A stretch of DNA of 64,000 bases from Inia geoffrensis (Eukaryota; Chordata; Mammalia; Artiodactyla; Iniidae): assembly GCA_036417435.1 (NCBI GenBank), contig CM070908.1, forward strand, positions 48,765,090 through 48,829,089, given 5' to 3'. The notes beneath the pieces were generated by a model. That model saw nothing but the letters and a program-made list of their open reading frames with translations, had not been told where the DNA came from and did no database searches. The stretch's first letter is position 1. Each line of letters opens with the position of its first letter. Shown in pieces: positions 12,141 through 24,480 of the stretch. The translations under genes were made by a program, and so were the position numbers.

Positions 12141-13057
12141 AAAAATGAGTAGTCTGTCAGTGACTATGGAGCTGTGTCAGTGAAAGTCCAGCCAGAAATA
12201 CAGAATCTATGCTAATGAAAAAAAAAAAAAAAGGAATGTGATGTAGGGAATTGTCCACACAGATGACGAAGGAACTGAGGAACCAAGCAGGGATCCCTGA
12301 GATTGTCAACAGCAGGAAGCCACCATCCCCTCTGCTGAGGCAGATGGGAAAACTTATGCTGCTGAGGCCCTGGACCAGTGCCAAGTGGTAAAAGCTGAAA
12401 CTACTTGCTGACGGAGAAGCCTCCAAAAGCAGGGGAGAAGGAGGGAATAACGTTTTCCTTCTCCTTGCTATCCAGTCTCCAGCCAGATGGAAACCATGTC
12501 GAAGCCAGCAGGCCCAGGAACCTGGGAAACACAAGGAACCTGGGAACCTGTGCACCAAGGCACCTCTCTCGTGGGGGGTGGGGGAGGAGGGGCTGCAAGG
12601 GACAAACAGGAGGGCAACTTGACCAGGGACCTACCTGCACAGGAACCATTCATTGAATGAGAAAATGCAAATCCACTTGAGAGCATTTGTTCTCCATCAG
12701 TGCAGCTCTGTTTATACTTGGAGGACCAGGAACACTTGAGAGTTTTCAAAATATCTGGTAATGGGGAAATGGTATATCCATTGTGCTTTTTCTGGATGAG
12801 CCATTGACTCCATTGTTTTAAATTTTGAGCCAGTTCCCTGAAAAGGTGTCTGGAGGTTAACAAAAATCATAGTTATCATACTATTAAAAAACGTAATTCA
12901 TATTTTAAATCCTGTGTTTCCTGACTTGTTTGGTACACTACAGTGTTCTGGCCCACATGTTTCTAAATCTAAGTAGCATCATCATTAGCATGTGAAAATC
13001 ACCGGGTGGGGATTATGCTTAATCATATATTGCATTTATTCCAATTTACTTAAACAC
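12141..13057. other. Intergenic DNA, no gene recognised
   Basis: Contains a 14-15 base A run near 12219-12233. The open frames on both strands over 12157-12863 have no recognisable domain and overlap each other. No gene is supported. Confidence 0.55.
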
Positions 13058-13072
13058 TGGAATTTTTTAAAA

Positions 13073-14167
13073 ATTAAATTAATTATTTTTTATACAGCAC
13101 ATCCTTATTAGTTATCTATTTTATACATATTAGTGTATACATGTCTGTTCCAATCTACCAGTTCATCCCCCGCCACTTTTCCCCCTTGGTGTCCATACGT
13201 TTGTTCTCTATGTCTGGGTCTCTATTTCTGCCTTGCAAACCAGTTAATCGGTACCATTTTTCTAGATTCCACATATATGCGTTAATATACGATATTTGTT
13301 TTTCTCTTTCTGACTTACTTCACTCTGTATGACAGTCTCTAGGTTTATCCACATCTCTACAAGTGACCCAATTTCATTCCGTTTTATGGCCGAGTAATAT
13401 TCCATTGTATATATGTACCACATATTCTTTATCCATTCACCTGTCGATTGGCATTTCAGTTGCTTCCATGACCTGGCTATTGTAAACAGTGCTGCAATGA
13501 ACATTGGGGTGCATGTGTCTTTTTGAATTATGGTTTTCTCTGGGTATGTGCCCATTAGTGGGATTGCTGGGTCATATGGTAATTCTAATTTTAGTGTTTT
13601 AAGGAACCTCCATACTGTTCTCCATAGTGGTTGTATCAATTTACATTCACACCAACAGCGCAGGAGGGTTCCCTTTTCTCCACACCCTCTCCAGCATTTG
13701 TTGTCTGTAGATTTTCTGATGATGCCCATTCTAACTGGTGTGAGGTGATACCTCATTGTAGTTCTGATTTGCATTTCTCTAATAATTAGTGATGTTGAGC
13801 GTCTTTTCATGTGCCTCTTGGCCACCTGTATGTCTTCTTTGGAGACATGTCTGTTTAGGTCTTCTGCCCATTTTTTGATTGGGTTGTTTGTTTTTTAATA
13901 TTGAGCTTCATGAGCTGTTTGTATATTTTTGAGATTAATCCTTTATCCGTTGATTCATTTGCAAATATTTTCTCCCATTCTGAGGGTTGTCTTTTCGTCC
14001 TGCTTATAGACGAAAGCTTTCGCTATGCAAAAGCTTTGAAGTTTCATTAGGTCCCATTTGTTTATTTTTGTCTTTATTTCCATTACTATAGGAGGTGGGT
14101 CAAAAAAGATCTTGCTGTAATTTATGTCAGAGTGTTCTTCCTATGTTTTCCTCTAAGAGTTTTATAG
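13073..14167 (-). mobile_element. 5'-truncated LINE-1, reverse orientation
   Basis: Reverse complement of a LINE-1 3' part: the 3' UTR at the left, then the ORF2 C-terminal region, breaking off at 'gagttttatagtgg'. The flanks TGGAATTTTTTAAAA (13058-13072) and TGGAATTTTTAAAA (14168-14181) form a target-site duplication differing by one T. This defines both ends of the insertion. Confidence 0.92.
13262..13825 (-). pseudogene. LINE-1 ORF2p C-terminal fragment
   Basis: An open frame of 187 codons in the reverse LINE-1 fragment. It reads the ORF2p C-terminal region, with [36 protein letters not shown] and [17 protein letters not shown]. The endonuclease and polymerase domains are absent because the element is 5'-truncated. 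It has no independent function. Confidence 0.9.
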
Positions 14168-14181
14168 TGGAATTTTTAAAA

Positions 14182-14573
14182 TAATTTTCAAAGACAAAAG
14201 TCAGCAGTTGACGAAGGCCATGTGGATCCTGCCCATTTTGTATCCTTGAATCCCCTGGCCCAGCTGTGAGATCGGAAAGGGACTCCTAGCTCCTTCTAAC
14301 AGCTTCACACTGACTCTTGTCTTCACTCCCTCTCTCTCCATGCCTGTCCCCCATTTCTCTCACTGCTCTCTTTCAGACCCCAAAAGAACTAGAAAGTGCA
14401 GGGTCTCATTTCCTCCTCATGCCATTTTTCCAGAAGCCACTCTCATCTCTCTCAAATGTCATGAAAGAAAGCAAAACACAGAAAACATCCTGGAGAAGCA
14501 GCTGTTCTGAGGGAAGGTACACTTCTACAAAAAGAAAATAAATGAGTTTATATTTTGGTACTGAAACCAAATC
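14182..14573. other. Intergenic DNA, no gene recognised
   Basis: Short unassigned stretch between the LINE-1 and the LTR-like block. A 74-codon frame at 14317-14541 has no recognisable family. Confidence 0.5.
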
Positions 14574-15170
14574 CGGCCTCTGTACCCCAGCACTGAATTA
14601 AATCTCAGAGACAGAGTTTTGGGTGAAGTAGAAGAGAATAGCTCTATTGCTTTGCCAGGCAAAGGGGGCCACAGCAGGCTAATGCCCTGAAAACTCTGTG
14701 TCCTGACCCGGAGAGGGTAGTGAGGAGTTTTATAGGAATGGTTCAAAGAGGGCGTCATTAGCTCATGGACATTCTTCTGATTGGTTGGTGGTGAGGTAAT
14801 TGGGAGTCAGCATCATCAACCGTCTGGTTCCAACCGGTCTGGGGTCTATGTGTTTATGGGCAGCATACAGTTAACTTCTCCCACCTGGTGGGGGTTTCAG
14901 TATCTGCAAAACAGCTCAAAGATATTGTGTGTATCCCTTGAGGGGGAACCAGGACCCTGCCCCAAGGCTGCACTACTGTTTCTCTTGACTGCTCCTCCTT
15001 TGTCTCCCTGTCCCCTCCCTTCCCTGATTAACAACTGTTTGGACCTGCCCTTTGGAACTCAGGGAAGGTCATGGAGGCTGAATGAAGCCTATTTCCTGTA
15101 ATCAAGAAATGGGGGACACAGAAAGGCTTTTGTGCCCAGGAGACCCACAGGGTCCTGTTCAGTTTCAATA
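14574..15170 (-). mobile_element. LTR-like block (probable solo LTR), reverse orientation
   Basis: Landmarks recalled from mammalian retroviral-type LTRs run through this stretch in reverse: 'ttaaatctcagagacagag', 'attgctttgccaggcaaagg', 'ggccacagcaggctaatgcc', 'ttctgattggttggtggtg' and 'tttcagtatctgcaaaacag'. No gag, pol or env sequence is adjacent, so this is a solo LTR or remnant. Boundaries are approximate and the family was not assigned. Confidence 0.65.
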
Positions 15171-15959
15171 CCCTGTGATGTTATACAGAACAGACACAGA
15201 TTCTGTTTAGGGTTCCAATTCCCCTGGCTCAATAAGGAAGAGAGGTGGGCAGATAGAGGAGACACTGTTGACAGGGGACATTAATGTACTTTTTAAAGTA
15301 ATGGATCAGACATATGTAAATCATGGGAGGAATGTCATACAAAATAGTGAATGAAATATTTATACTGAAGTTTAGTGTGTGTTCCAGAGGGAGTTGCCAT
15401 AGAGAGATGGGTCTCCCCTTTGTTCTGAATCTATTTTTTCACTTGCTCTGACATAGCTGTCGACTTCACAGTCATTCTGAAGTTGATTAGATCAGAAGGC
15501 AGAGACTGGCCTGCCCAGCATGACCAATGTGAACATCAATGTTGTGGGGATTCCAGGCTTGTAGTCTGTATACTGAAGTTGTTTTTGGTGTTCTGTGGGC
15601 CTTTAAGTGGTTCACTGAATTTTAGTGCTGCTGTATTTGTATGTCATCTGTGTTCCAAACAGGGCAGCATGATGTACGTACACTTCCATAAAATACAGCT
15701 TGAAATTGGCTGTCAGATTCATGGAGCTTGGTTATAATTATGTGCCCACCAATGCTCAGCTAAATGCAGAACCTTAGTACCTTTGTTTTGCTTGTTTTAA
15801 TAAAACCAAACACTTTAAGGAAGTAAATTGTTACCTATTGAGAACATCTTTGGACCTGCTGTTGGAATGATTTAGTGTTTCTAAAACATAGGGTATAGGC
15901 GGACCTCCATGCAGATTTTTTTCTGTCTGAAAGAGAGATCTATAAAAACTGCTAAAAAT

Positions 15960-16130
15960 AATGAGATATTATGCTAAGTGATTTTCAACCACTATTTAAC
16001 TTTCACAAAAACCCAAGGAGGTGTATGGTTTTCAGTGCCCATCTTATAGATGTGGAGATTGAGGCTTACAGATGTCTTCCCCACATCTGGGTCGGCTCTC
16101 AGTACAGGGTCTGATCCTATGTCCACCTGA
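15960..16130 (+). repeat. MIR SINE relic
   Basis: The pattern 'atgctaagtgattttcaacc', 'tttaactttcacaaaaaccc', 'aggaggtgtatggtttt' and 'gatgtggagattgaggct' follows the MIR core (TTAACTCTCACAACAACCCTATGAGGTAGG, GAGGAAACTGAGGC). It is ancient and decayed. Confidence 0.6.
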
Positions 16131-16439
16131 GCACAAAGCCATAGATAGGGCAGCATTTTAGTGAGCATCACCCTCCTTCACAAGGACTTCTGAGTATTGG
16201 TCTCCGGGTCATGTGACTATGGGCACAGCCCTGGGTGCCTGGGGGCCTCTTCAATGGAGAACCATCATGCTTCTTTACCAGCAACATCAACAATTCCCCT
16301 TGGCTTCCTCAACTCACTGCCAGCTTGGCTCCTTGAAAGCTTTATCTTGCCAGAGGTGCCAGTAAATATAGACTCCAAAGCCAGCCTCATTTTAACTATG
16401 TTATTAAGAGTAGACAGATGAATTACCAAGTCATACAAT

Positions 16440-16540
16440 TTTAGAGTTGGAAATGATCTTCAAGTTCATCTGATCGGAATCTCTCTTTCTCCAGCTGAGA
16501 AGGCTGACCTCCAGGGAATTGGAGGAATTTTCCAAACAAG
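16440..16540 (+). repeat. MER5-like relic
   Basis: 'tagagttggaaatgatcttc', 'aagttcatctgatcggaatc' and 'ctgagaaggctgacctccag' match the general layout of a MER5-type hAT-Charlie element. The call is by eye only. Confidence 0.45.
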
Positions 16541-18029
16541 TAAGGAATGTGACTATACGTGAATGAGAAAGCACATATATTCATTCCCAGTCCTGAACTC
16601 TTTCAACCATGGTATTGTCAGAACACAACATGTAAATTCCCTTGGCCATAGATAGTGTCCTTTTGATACGAACATATATGCTGATACTATATTATAGAAA
16701 TAAATATTGACTATCCATGATGTAGTCTATGATAAGATTTCATTTTTTAACATTAAAAGAAAGAGCTGGTTTTTCATCTAGTGTTTTAAAATTCATACCT
16801 GAAAATTATCATCTCTTGTCCAAGAGAGATACAGAAAACAAAATCATTGTCTTAGAATATCTAATAAAAAAGATAAGCTTATAGGAGATCAAGATTAGTC
16901 CTAAGTTTTTCTTTCTCCAGTTTTTCAAGTGCTACCTCTTTGTAGGAATTTTGGCTAAGAATCCAGAGGCCAAATCTAGGTGCACAATTCCTTTAGGCTG
17001 ATATAATTGCAACAAAAATGGGAAGGGGATACTGAGGGGGATATCATATCCTAGGTATTGACTATTCAAATAGGAGGATTCTCTTCACAAGTATAGATCC
17101 TACCCCTTAGTGCATTCTGAGAATCTGACATTAGATTCTTTTATAGCTTTGAAAGAACTCTGTTTGGAACCAACAGAACGACTTTAGAAAGCACACCATT
17201 TTTTTTCCCTGAAATGCTCAGAGACTGTACCTCATGTTTTGTAGTTTCCGGAGGCATCCTGACTGAATGTGATATGTGTGAGTCCTTTTCACTCAACAAT
17301 TGAACAGTTATGTAAATGCCTCAATGTATGTGGCTATTGTATTATTTTCCGTTTTGAAAAAACTGGCTATTCAAATTGTTTTCTACATAGGAAAATTTTG
17401 TTTCAGATATGTGATATGTCTAAAGCCCTCTTTAAAAATGGTACTGTTTCTGTGTTTGGAAATAGTTAAAGTGGGATTTGGAAAAGCAATGAGCTCTTTT
17501 CAAGAGATTGAATTCTAAAGAAGGAGCAAGAGTACAAAATATCATGCAAAATAAATTCAGTTTTCCAAGACCATTCTCTGGAGATTAGGTTTGGAGAAGT
17601 GAATGGAGAGAGAGTGTGAGGAACATTTCCTCCAATTTGTAATATTGGATCAGGCCCATTTTAAACTGCACTAATTTATTCTTCATTGAACCATAGAGAT
17701 TAATTAATCCTTTGTTTTGCTGGATTAATGAGTAATCAATATGCCAAAGGGGAAAAAAGAGAATGATTTCTTCTCAAGGAACCAAGCATTTCAGGTAGCC
17801 AAGTCATTTTATCTTTTAAGTTTACAAAGCACACTGCAACCCACATAAAATGTGTGGCTTCGAGGAGATTTAAGATCTTTTTTTAAAGCTAAGATATGCT
17901 GTGTTTGTGTGTTTCAGATAGATACAGGCCAGTGGGACACATACACTAAAATAACCAATGCATTGTGGGTGTATTTTGGTGGCCCCTGCTCTTCCCTCCA
18001 ATTTTAAGTCAGTTTCTACAGTTCTTTGA

Positions 18030-18375
18030 CACCTTTATAGGATAAGAAAGTCACTTCCCCTGAGAGTCCCTCCCGAACTAGCAAACTTAATTCTGACCAT
18101 CCTCTTTGGTCAACAAACCAGTCCCTTTCAACCAACTCATCTTACTTATTTTCTTCATAGTGCCTATGACTGTCTGAAATTGTCTACTTAGCCTATTCAT
18201 TTACCTGCTTATTGCCCATTCCTTCCCCACCTGCACAACTGTAAAAGTCAGGATTTTGTCAGTTTTGTTACCCATTGTATTCAGTGAGCCTAGCTGGAAT
18301 CCTTGCACATAGCTGGCAAGCAATACATGTCTGAATGAACGAATATCAGTGAGTGAATGAGTTTGCAATGGAATG
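18030..18375 (+). mobile_element. LINE-2 3' end relic
   Basis: The degenerate L2 pattern is in sense orientation. It includes 'tcacttcccctgagagtccc', 'ttattttcttcatagtgcct', 'tatttacctgcttattg'-like segments, 'agtgagcctagctggaatcc' and a terminal 'tgaatgaacgaat'. No open frame remains. Confidence 0.65.
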
Positions 18376-19500
18376 GACTTGACCTGAAGTGGTTTCTCTA
18401 AGGGAAACAGAAGACGTAAGGGATTGGGTAGGAGAACTTGGAGCACTTAGTGGCTTAAAACAGAAGAGAGAGATACTGAGAATGTCACAGCACCTTAGAA
18501 ACCTGTACCTGGTGTCCAGAATACCATGGGCTTTCTACATTTCCATGGACTAGGAACATTCCTGCTGAATATTCCTCCACTGAGGTCCTTGTGTTTTTGT
18601 TGCCTGTCTAGTCTAAGCATATTTGCATGCAGCCCAGTGGTGGGATTGCATGTCGGCAATAAGGGTGGGATGGATGGAGGGCATGTTTGGACAGATGCTT
18701 CTCTTAACTATGAGAATCATCCAGGTACCAGTCGGGGTCTGCTGCTAGCATATTAATTCCTATTTGGCAGATTAACAATAGATACTAGGACATACCCTGT
18801 AAAATAGTGCATTGTTAGCTTCCTAGGAATTCATCTGTAATCATAAGGTCTGGGATAGTCTTCCATTCTGCCATAACTTAGTTATAATTTGAAAATACCA
18901 TTAATATTTGTATTTCCAACCCCAAAGGTAGAGATACTAAAGTCTGTTAATATATTAATTTTTAGATTGAGCAGAGGCTTATGTTATATAACACATCAAT
19001 GGAATATAAAAGGGGCATAAAGTGGTACCTGAACATTTATATAATATATTTCTAGTGTCAAAAAGGTTTAATTAAGATATGTAATCCATTGGTGTCAGAA
19101 CTGGCAAGTGATTCTATACATCATATATATTTATGAATAATTATGATATTGATCCCTTCAAGTAAAATTGAGAATGGTCTCTTCATTTGCCTTTTCTTTA
19201 AACCATTCCCCTTTAGAATGTGAAGTCATAAGTCCCTCTTTAAAGACTTTTTGAAATTATTAGATTTTAAATTTGAGTCATTGTAGTAGGTCTTTTGGTT
19301 GCAGGCAACAGAGACTATCTCTGTCTAATAACAATAGAAGCAATCTATCAAAATGATATGTAGATTGAAAAACCAAAGACCTGTCAAAGAAGAGCTGAAA
19401 TTGAGAGATCAAGGAACAAAAAATAATGAGGACTCTGCTATCTTCTGGGCATTACTGTGGTCAGGAAGAAATGCCACATATTGTCCATGATGAGGTCACC
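18376..19500. other. Intergenic DNA, no gene recognised
   Basis: No gene, RNA gene or assignable repeat was recognised. The sequence is AT-rich with only short, chance-length open frames. Confidence 0.55.
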
Positions 19501-19516
19501 CAAGACAAGCATTTTT

Positions 19517-19729
19517 TTTTTTTTTTTTTTTTTTTTTGCGGTACGCAGGCCTCTCACTGTTGTGGCCCCTCCCGTTGCGGAGCACAGGCTCCGGACGCGC
19601 AGGCTCAGCAGCCATGGCTCACGGGCCTAGCCACTCCGCGGCATGTGGGATCTTCCCAGACTGGGGCACGAACCCGTGTCCCCTGCATCGGCAGGCGGAC
19701 TCTCAACCACTGCGCCACCAGGGAAGCCC
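19517..19729 (-). mobile_element. CHR-type SINE, reverse orientation
   Basis: A poly(T) run is followed at 19538 by GCGGTACGCAGGCCTCTCAC. The element ends CACCAGGGAAGCCC at 19729. Target duplication: AGACAAGCATTTTT (19503-19516) and AGACAAACATTTTT (19738-19751), one mismatch. It is nearly identical to the copy at 9.8 kb, so both derive from the same young CHR subfamily. Confidence 0.94.
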
Positions 19730-19751
19730 TTTTTTTTAGACAAACATTTTT

Positions 19752-20629
19752 GAGAAATGAATCTGACTGATTCAGTTGAGTCAGTGCTCAACCCTTCTGT
19801 GAGTAGGAGACCATCTTTAATAAAAATTCATAAATGCAGAGGGACTGTTTCCCAGGGAAAAAATAGCATGCTATTACCAAACAAACAAACAAACAATAAA
19901 TAAAAAGGATGCTGGGCAGGTAAAAACACAAATACCCACTACAGTAACTGAGCTAATCCCACCCCTCTCTAATGTTGGTTTTTGTTTTTTTTTTTCCTGG
20001 AAGCATGGGAAATAGTCACTCATACTGATCACAGCATCTTCAGCAATGACAGAAGAATAAACTTGGATTAAATCTTAGTGTTGATTAAGGTATAATAAGC
20101 CAGCACATTAAAAAGAAATATTAATTGATGGTGACAAGGTAGGTGAGTGGAAGGAAATTAATATTTCGAGAGAGCCAGGTACTATGCTAATTGCTTTTCA
20201 GGACCCTCTCATTAATATTCCTCCTGATCACAGGAGGAAGGCATTCTTATACTGATAGGGAAGCTGAGGATCAGAGAGTTTATGCAACTTTTTTTCAAGG
20301 TCACATACTTAATGACATACAAATATGATGATGTGGTGTATTACTGGAAATACAATTCCAAAGGAAAACAACATGCAATTGTTAGTTGGCTTTGCTGATG
20401 TAATGTTGCTGTTGTCACAGATACTGAGTACATAACGCCTCTCTGTTGGACCATTATGTTATCTTGAGACCTAATAAAATAGAAGCATCTCTTTTTCTAC
20501 CAGTATTGTTAGGATTATGAATATTATCACTAAATAGCGTTCTCTTTTCTTTCTAAAAATCTCGGTTGACAGTTTTTATTTGAAACCAGTCATCTTGTTT
20601 TTAACCCATTTGTCTTAGGTCAGATTTCC
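19752..20629. other. Intergenic DNA with a MIR relic
   Basis: No gene recognised. A short (AAAC)n run lies at about 19877-19895 and a MIR-like relic at about 20165-20330. Confidence 0.55.
20165..20330 (+). repeat. MIR SINE relic
   Basis: 'gccaggtactatgctaattg', 'gaccctctcattaatattcc', 'tcacaggaggaaggcattct', 'agggaagctgaggatcagag' and 'caaggtcacatacttaatga' follow the MIR consensus order in sense orientation. Confidence 0.65.
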
Positions 20630-21080
20630 TAGCAGATCTTGAGGCAGGGATTTGGGTTTAAGTGATTTATGTCAGGAGTGCTGTTCAGGAAACAGACAAA
20701 CAGAAATACTCTAAAGGAAGTGAGGGAAACAATAGGAAAGAGGATGTGCTCAAGGGTGGAAATAATGAGCCCTGACCTCATCCTCAAGGGACTCCAGAGC
20801 GTAAGTCACACTATGAAGTCCTTCTCCCTGACAGCAAGGTGTCACCTGTGGACAGTTATGCGAAGCTGGGCAACTGTGAGTCCTTAGCAGATGGCATGCA
20901 GAGGAGTTGGAGGATGGGCGTTAACAGCTCTGTATAAGGGATCCGGGCCAGCTGTGAACAGTCAACTCTCACTTGACATTCAAGAGTTGAGTCATTGCCA
21001 GGTGCAACCATTTGGTCAAAGGGAGGGTAAGTCTTTGCTGGCTCTTTCCTTGCAACAAAAGTTTCCACACCTCAGCAAAC
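20630..21080 (-). repeat. LTR-like relic, related to the block at 24.1 kb
   Basis: Landmarks 'gaggcagggatttgggttta', 'agtgatttatgtcaggagtg' and 'ggaagtgagggaaacaatag' recall the reversed start of a mammalian ERV-type LTR. A similar block lies at about 24110-24480. No coding sequence is attached. Family and exact ends are uncertain. Confidence 0.45.
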
Positions 21081-21280
21081 CTCCTTTCTAACAGATAGAG
21101 CTCCTAGCTGAGCCTGCTCATTTTTGGCAGGAGGGTGTGTGTCATTGGATACTTAACGACAATACTTAGCCATTGGCTAGGTTCGGACCTGCTTCCCTAA
21201 TGTCATGGGATATGGCTTTGCCAAGAGGAGACTGGAGTAGCATCAATGCTGTGTAGCTGAAACCTCACTCCTTCTTGGGT

Positions 21281-21403
21281 GGGACTTGAACCCAGCCAAA
21301 ACTCAGATTGGGACTCAAACCCACGAGCTGGGACTTGAGCCCACTTGCACCTCAGATTGGGACTTGAACCCACAATCCCTGACTAGCAGGGGACTCGAAA
21401 CCA
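21281..21403. repeat. Short array of GGGACTTGAACCCA-like units
   Basis: Five related 14-base units lie at about 21281, 21310, 21330, 21359 and 21390. They read GGGACTTGAACCCA, GGGACTCAAACCCA, GGGACTTGAGCCCA, GGGACTTGAACCCA and a decayed GGGACTCGAAACCA, spaced 20-31 bases apart. The reverse complement looks like a tRNA T arm (GGGTTCAAGTCCC). The array abuts the LTR-like block to the right and is probably part of that element. Confidence 0.7.
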
Positions 21404-22130
21404 CTGTCATTTGATTAAAACTGCTCACCTGGTGTCAGGACTCACTGAAGCTCAGGTCCTTTTGTCTCCTTGCAGAAAGAATTCAGCATGAGGCAAAGAT
21501 GCATGCAAAGAGTGAGTTTATTAGTATAGGATGCTTGTGAGAGATGGAAGCAGACAGGCAAGGGAGCACAGCGCCGAGAACAAAGAGGGCTACGTTTTTA
21601 TAATCAAAGAAAAAGTGGGGAGCGGAGAAGATCACCTTCTTCCTCATTTTTAGGTAGTCATCAAGGTTTACATGATTAGTTCCTCCTTTGACCCTATATG
21701 GTCTAACCAGGACTGTCATGGTGCTATTTAAGTCATATGTATATTAGCAGAAGTGTGGTCACAAATACTAAAATATGGTAATTCATCTTAGGCTCTGGTA
21801 TAATGTCCCCTTTCTCCTATATTTCTGTCTCGGCTGCATGCAGAAATGCTAGTCTTCAAGGACTATCAACTCTTTGACTTCATGTAACAAGATTCAGCCC
21901 CTGTATCTGTTGTCTTGTGTTTTATCAGGGGTTGTGACTTGAGTGTGTCTGGCACCTGGATGCACCTGGTCTTCCTTCAAAGTAGTGTAGATTGTTGCTA
22001 GGTTACTGGATTCTTGAGTAGTCATTAGCTTACAACAGTCTCCCAAACTCCCTTAAAATTCCCTTTCTGTCCTTAATCCCCTAGTGGGATTTCTAATCTG
22101 ACTATTTAATTATCCTACTCTATCCCTACC
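21404..22130 (-). mobile_element. LTR-like block, reverse orientation
   Basis: Begins near GGTGTCAGGACTCACTGAAG, continues 'gtctccttgcagaaagaatt' and 'gtgagtttattagtatagga' (TTTATT is the reverse of an AATAAA signal), and runs through 'agcagacaggcaagggagca' to 'cctactctatccctacc'. The layout fits a reversed retroviral-type LTR with no internal coding region preserved. Boundaries and family are uncertain. Confidence 0.6.
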
Positions 22131-23277
22131 ATAGCTGTGACTCATGGCTGTAATTAGTGCACCAGTAGTTTAATAGTGAAATTTTGTATGGGAAAAATAG
22201 TACCTTTCTGTTTGTTTTCCTAATTTGCAGGTCTAGCTTAAACATTTGTATCTTGTTTTCATGGCATAGGTGGATAGCTCTTGTTCTATTCCCCTTTTCC
22301 TTATCTGAACCTCTTAAATTGAGTTTTGTGAACTGATACACTTTTGTGATTTAACAAATGTTAGGCTATTTAATATCATTTTAGTGGATGAACACTGAGG
22401 CATTTTTAAGGTGGCATAAATAGGCATTTGCTCCTTCCTTCTATCTTTCCTTCAAAGGATAGTCAGTTTGCATTTATTTTATTTTTACCAAATAGATCTT
22501 TCTGTGTCCTCCCTATACCCTCACCCCTTTCTCCTTCCCTAGATCACTGTCTTAGTTTAGACCTTTATCACTTCTTCTCTGGGCTCTTGTTAAATAGCTT
22601 GCTATGTGCTCATCAAAAGCATAATGGTGATTTACAGAGAAATCGAAAATATGTGACTCCATCAATTTCATGGAAACGGCTTTACCGAGCTGAGATTCAG
22701 AAACGTCCACTTCAGTGACGTATCTCTTATCTCTTATACTCAGATGAGTATCTCTTATCTTCACAAAGGGACCTGACACCCATTACAGGGCTGAGGGATG
22801 TGTGAGCCCATCTCTTCCTCGAGAACCTATCCTGGGCTTTCTCCATGAAGTTTTATAGCCTGACCTTGTGTGTCATAGAGGGTCTGTCTATGTGCCTGCC
22901 TGCTTACCTACTAAGTGCAAGAGACAGAACAGGCCCAACACACAATGAGTGCTTGTGACCAGAATGAAGAGCAGACCAATCCCCCAGGGGCCTGTGCTCC
23001 CCTCCCTCCTGAGGTTTGGGTACCTCCATTCTTGCATCTCTCAACTGGCTGCCCTCCCCAAAGCATCCACTTTCTTTCCCCAGATTCTCTGTACTACATT
23101 AGAGTCTTCTTTATCAAACGCAATTTTTATATCTTTTTATACCTTTTGAGTTCTTTTCTTATGCATACTTCGCATAAAGTGAAACAATTACAGTTTAAAA
23201 AAATCGAATGATGTCCTTTTCCTACTTACATTTTACTGGTTCTCCATCATGTAATTGATCATGAATTGTATATAATT

Positions 23278-23319
<42 letters not shown>

Positions 23320-24109
23320 TCACACACTGATCTCATACCAGTTTGTGTCTTTACATCCTAGATGCCAAACCACTCGCAGATTTGGGAACACAACACACTT
23401 TCTCAAACCTCTGAGTGTTACCACTTGGCATTTTCTCTTTATTTTAGAAATTCAGCATATGAATCTAGGGGAACCCATTTCAGTTGATAACACACTTGTT
23501 CAAAAGATTTCTGCCCAAAGGAAAAACAAACATTTTAACGCTTTTCTCAGCTTCGCTAATTTCCACTCTACTCTTCCCTGACAGATTTCCTTGAGAGTTT
23601 TCTATTTCAATTTCAATAGTTTATGAACATCCACTTGCTTTCAGAGTCCTAGCAAGTGATTCAAGGAGTGTGGGATATGTACTTTTCCTTCAGTTGGACG
23701 ATAATTTTTCAAAGTGAGCTCACATATTACGTAGGCTTTTATTTTTTATTTATTTCTTTGCCTTTTCCGTCTGTCTGCCTGAGCCAGTCTCATGTCTTCA
23801 TGAATGAACTCACATTTCACCTCCTCGGTGCAGTTTTCAGTGGCTTTCTGGGCAGTGTTATCACTCTTTCTCCTGTGTTTCTGTAGCATCTCTTACAAGT
23901 ATGCATTTTACTATTTGTGTTTGCCTATTTACATATCTGTTTCTCCTCTGAGACTTTGAGGGCAGACATATAAACACATATGGTTCCCCAAGGTTCAACT
24001 GGTTGTTTTCACAGGATTATGTTGGCCAAACACCTCATGAAAACCAGTAGAAATCCCACACCCAGCTGAAACACGAGGAAATAGACTCTTAGGTGGGACT
24101 CTCTCCAAG
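22131..24109. other. Intergenic DNA, no gene recognised
   Basis: Unassigned sequence with a TG dinucleotide repeat (listed separately). Open frames reach 99 codons, but none has a recognisable domain. Confidence 0.55.
23281..23317. repeat. (TG)n microsatellite
   Basis: An uninterrupted TG run of 37 bases. Confidence 0.98.
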
Positions 24110-24480
24110 CAGACTGGGCAGTTCCTCTGTGAGTGATTTATTGAAGGCAGGCTCTTAAGAGAAACCTTTAAGGGAGTGAGGGGAACGCAGTAGGAAACAG
24201 ATGGAATTGGAGAGGTGTGGTTTCAGGAGTCCAGCTTCAGCCTGGTCCCAGGGGAAGCTCTGGATCGTGAGAGAGCATTGCCTGCCTTTAGGCAAATGAG
24301 CTGGGCTTTTATGCCTTTGGTCATGAGTCACCCCAGGAAGTGGGTAGTTGTAACCTCCCAGCAACTCTGGACAAGGTGCCTTCTGTAGGCTAAAGGGGAG
24401 CCTCCAGGAAAGGTGGGGGCATGGGCACACTGGCTTGGTAAAGGAGATCTGGGCAGGGAGCAGAAATAGCATCTGCTACT
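24110..24480 (-). repeat. LTR-like relic, related to the block at 20.6 kb
   Basis: 'gtgagtgatttattgaaggc', 'gggagtgaggggaacgcag' and 'gtctggatcgtgag'-like segments parallel the layout at 20630-21080 (flat-line 'agtgatttat...gtgagggaaacaatag'). The region is GC-richer than its flanks. A 105-codon reverse frame here has no recognised family. Confidence 0.4.

Larger units (their letters stand above)
15171..18025. other. Intergenic DNA with old relics, no gene recognised
   Basis: Mostly unassigned AT-rich sequence. A MIR-like relic and a MER5-like relic inside it are listed separately. No open frame here has a recognisable protein family. Confidence 0.55.
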
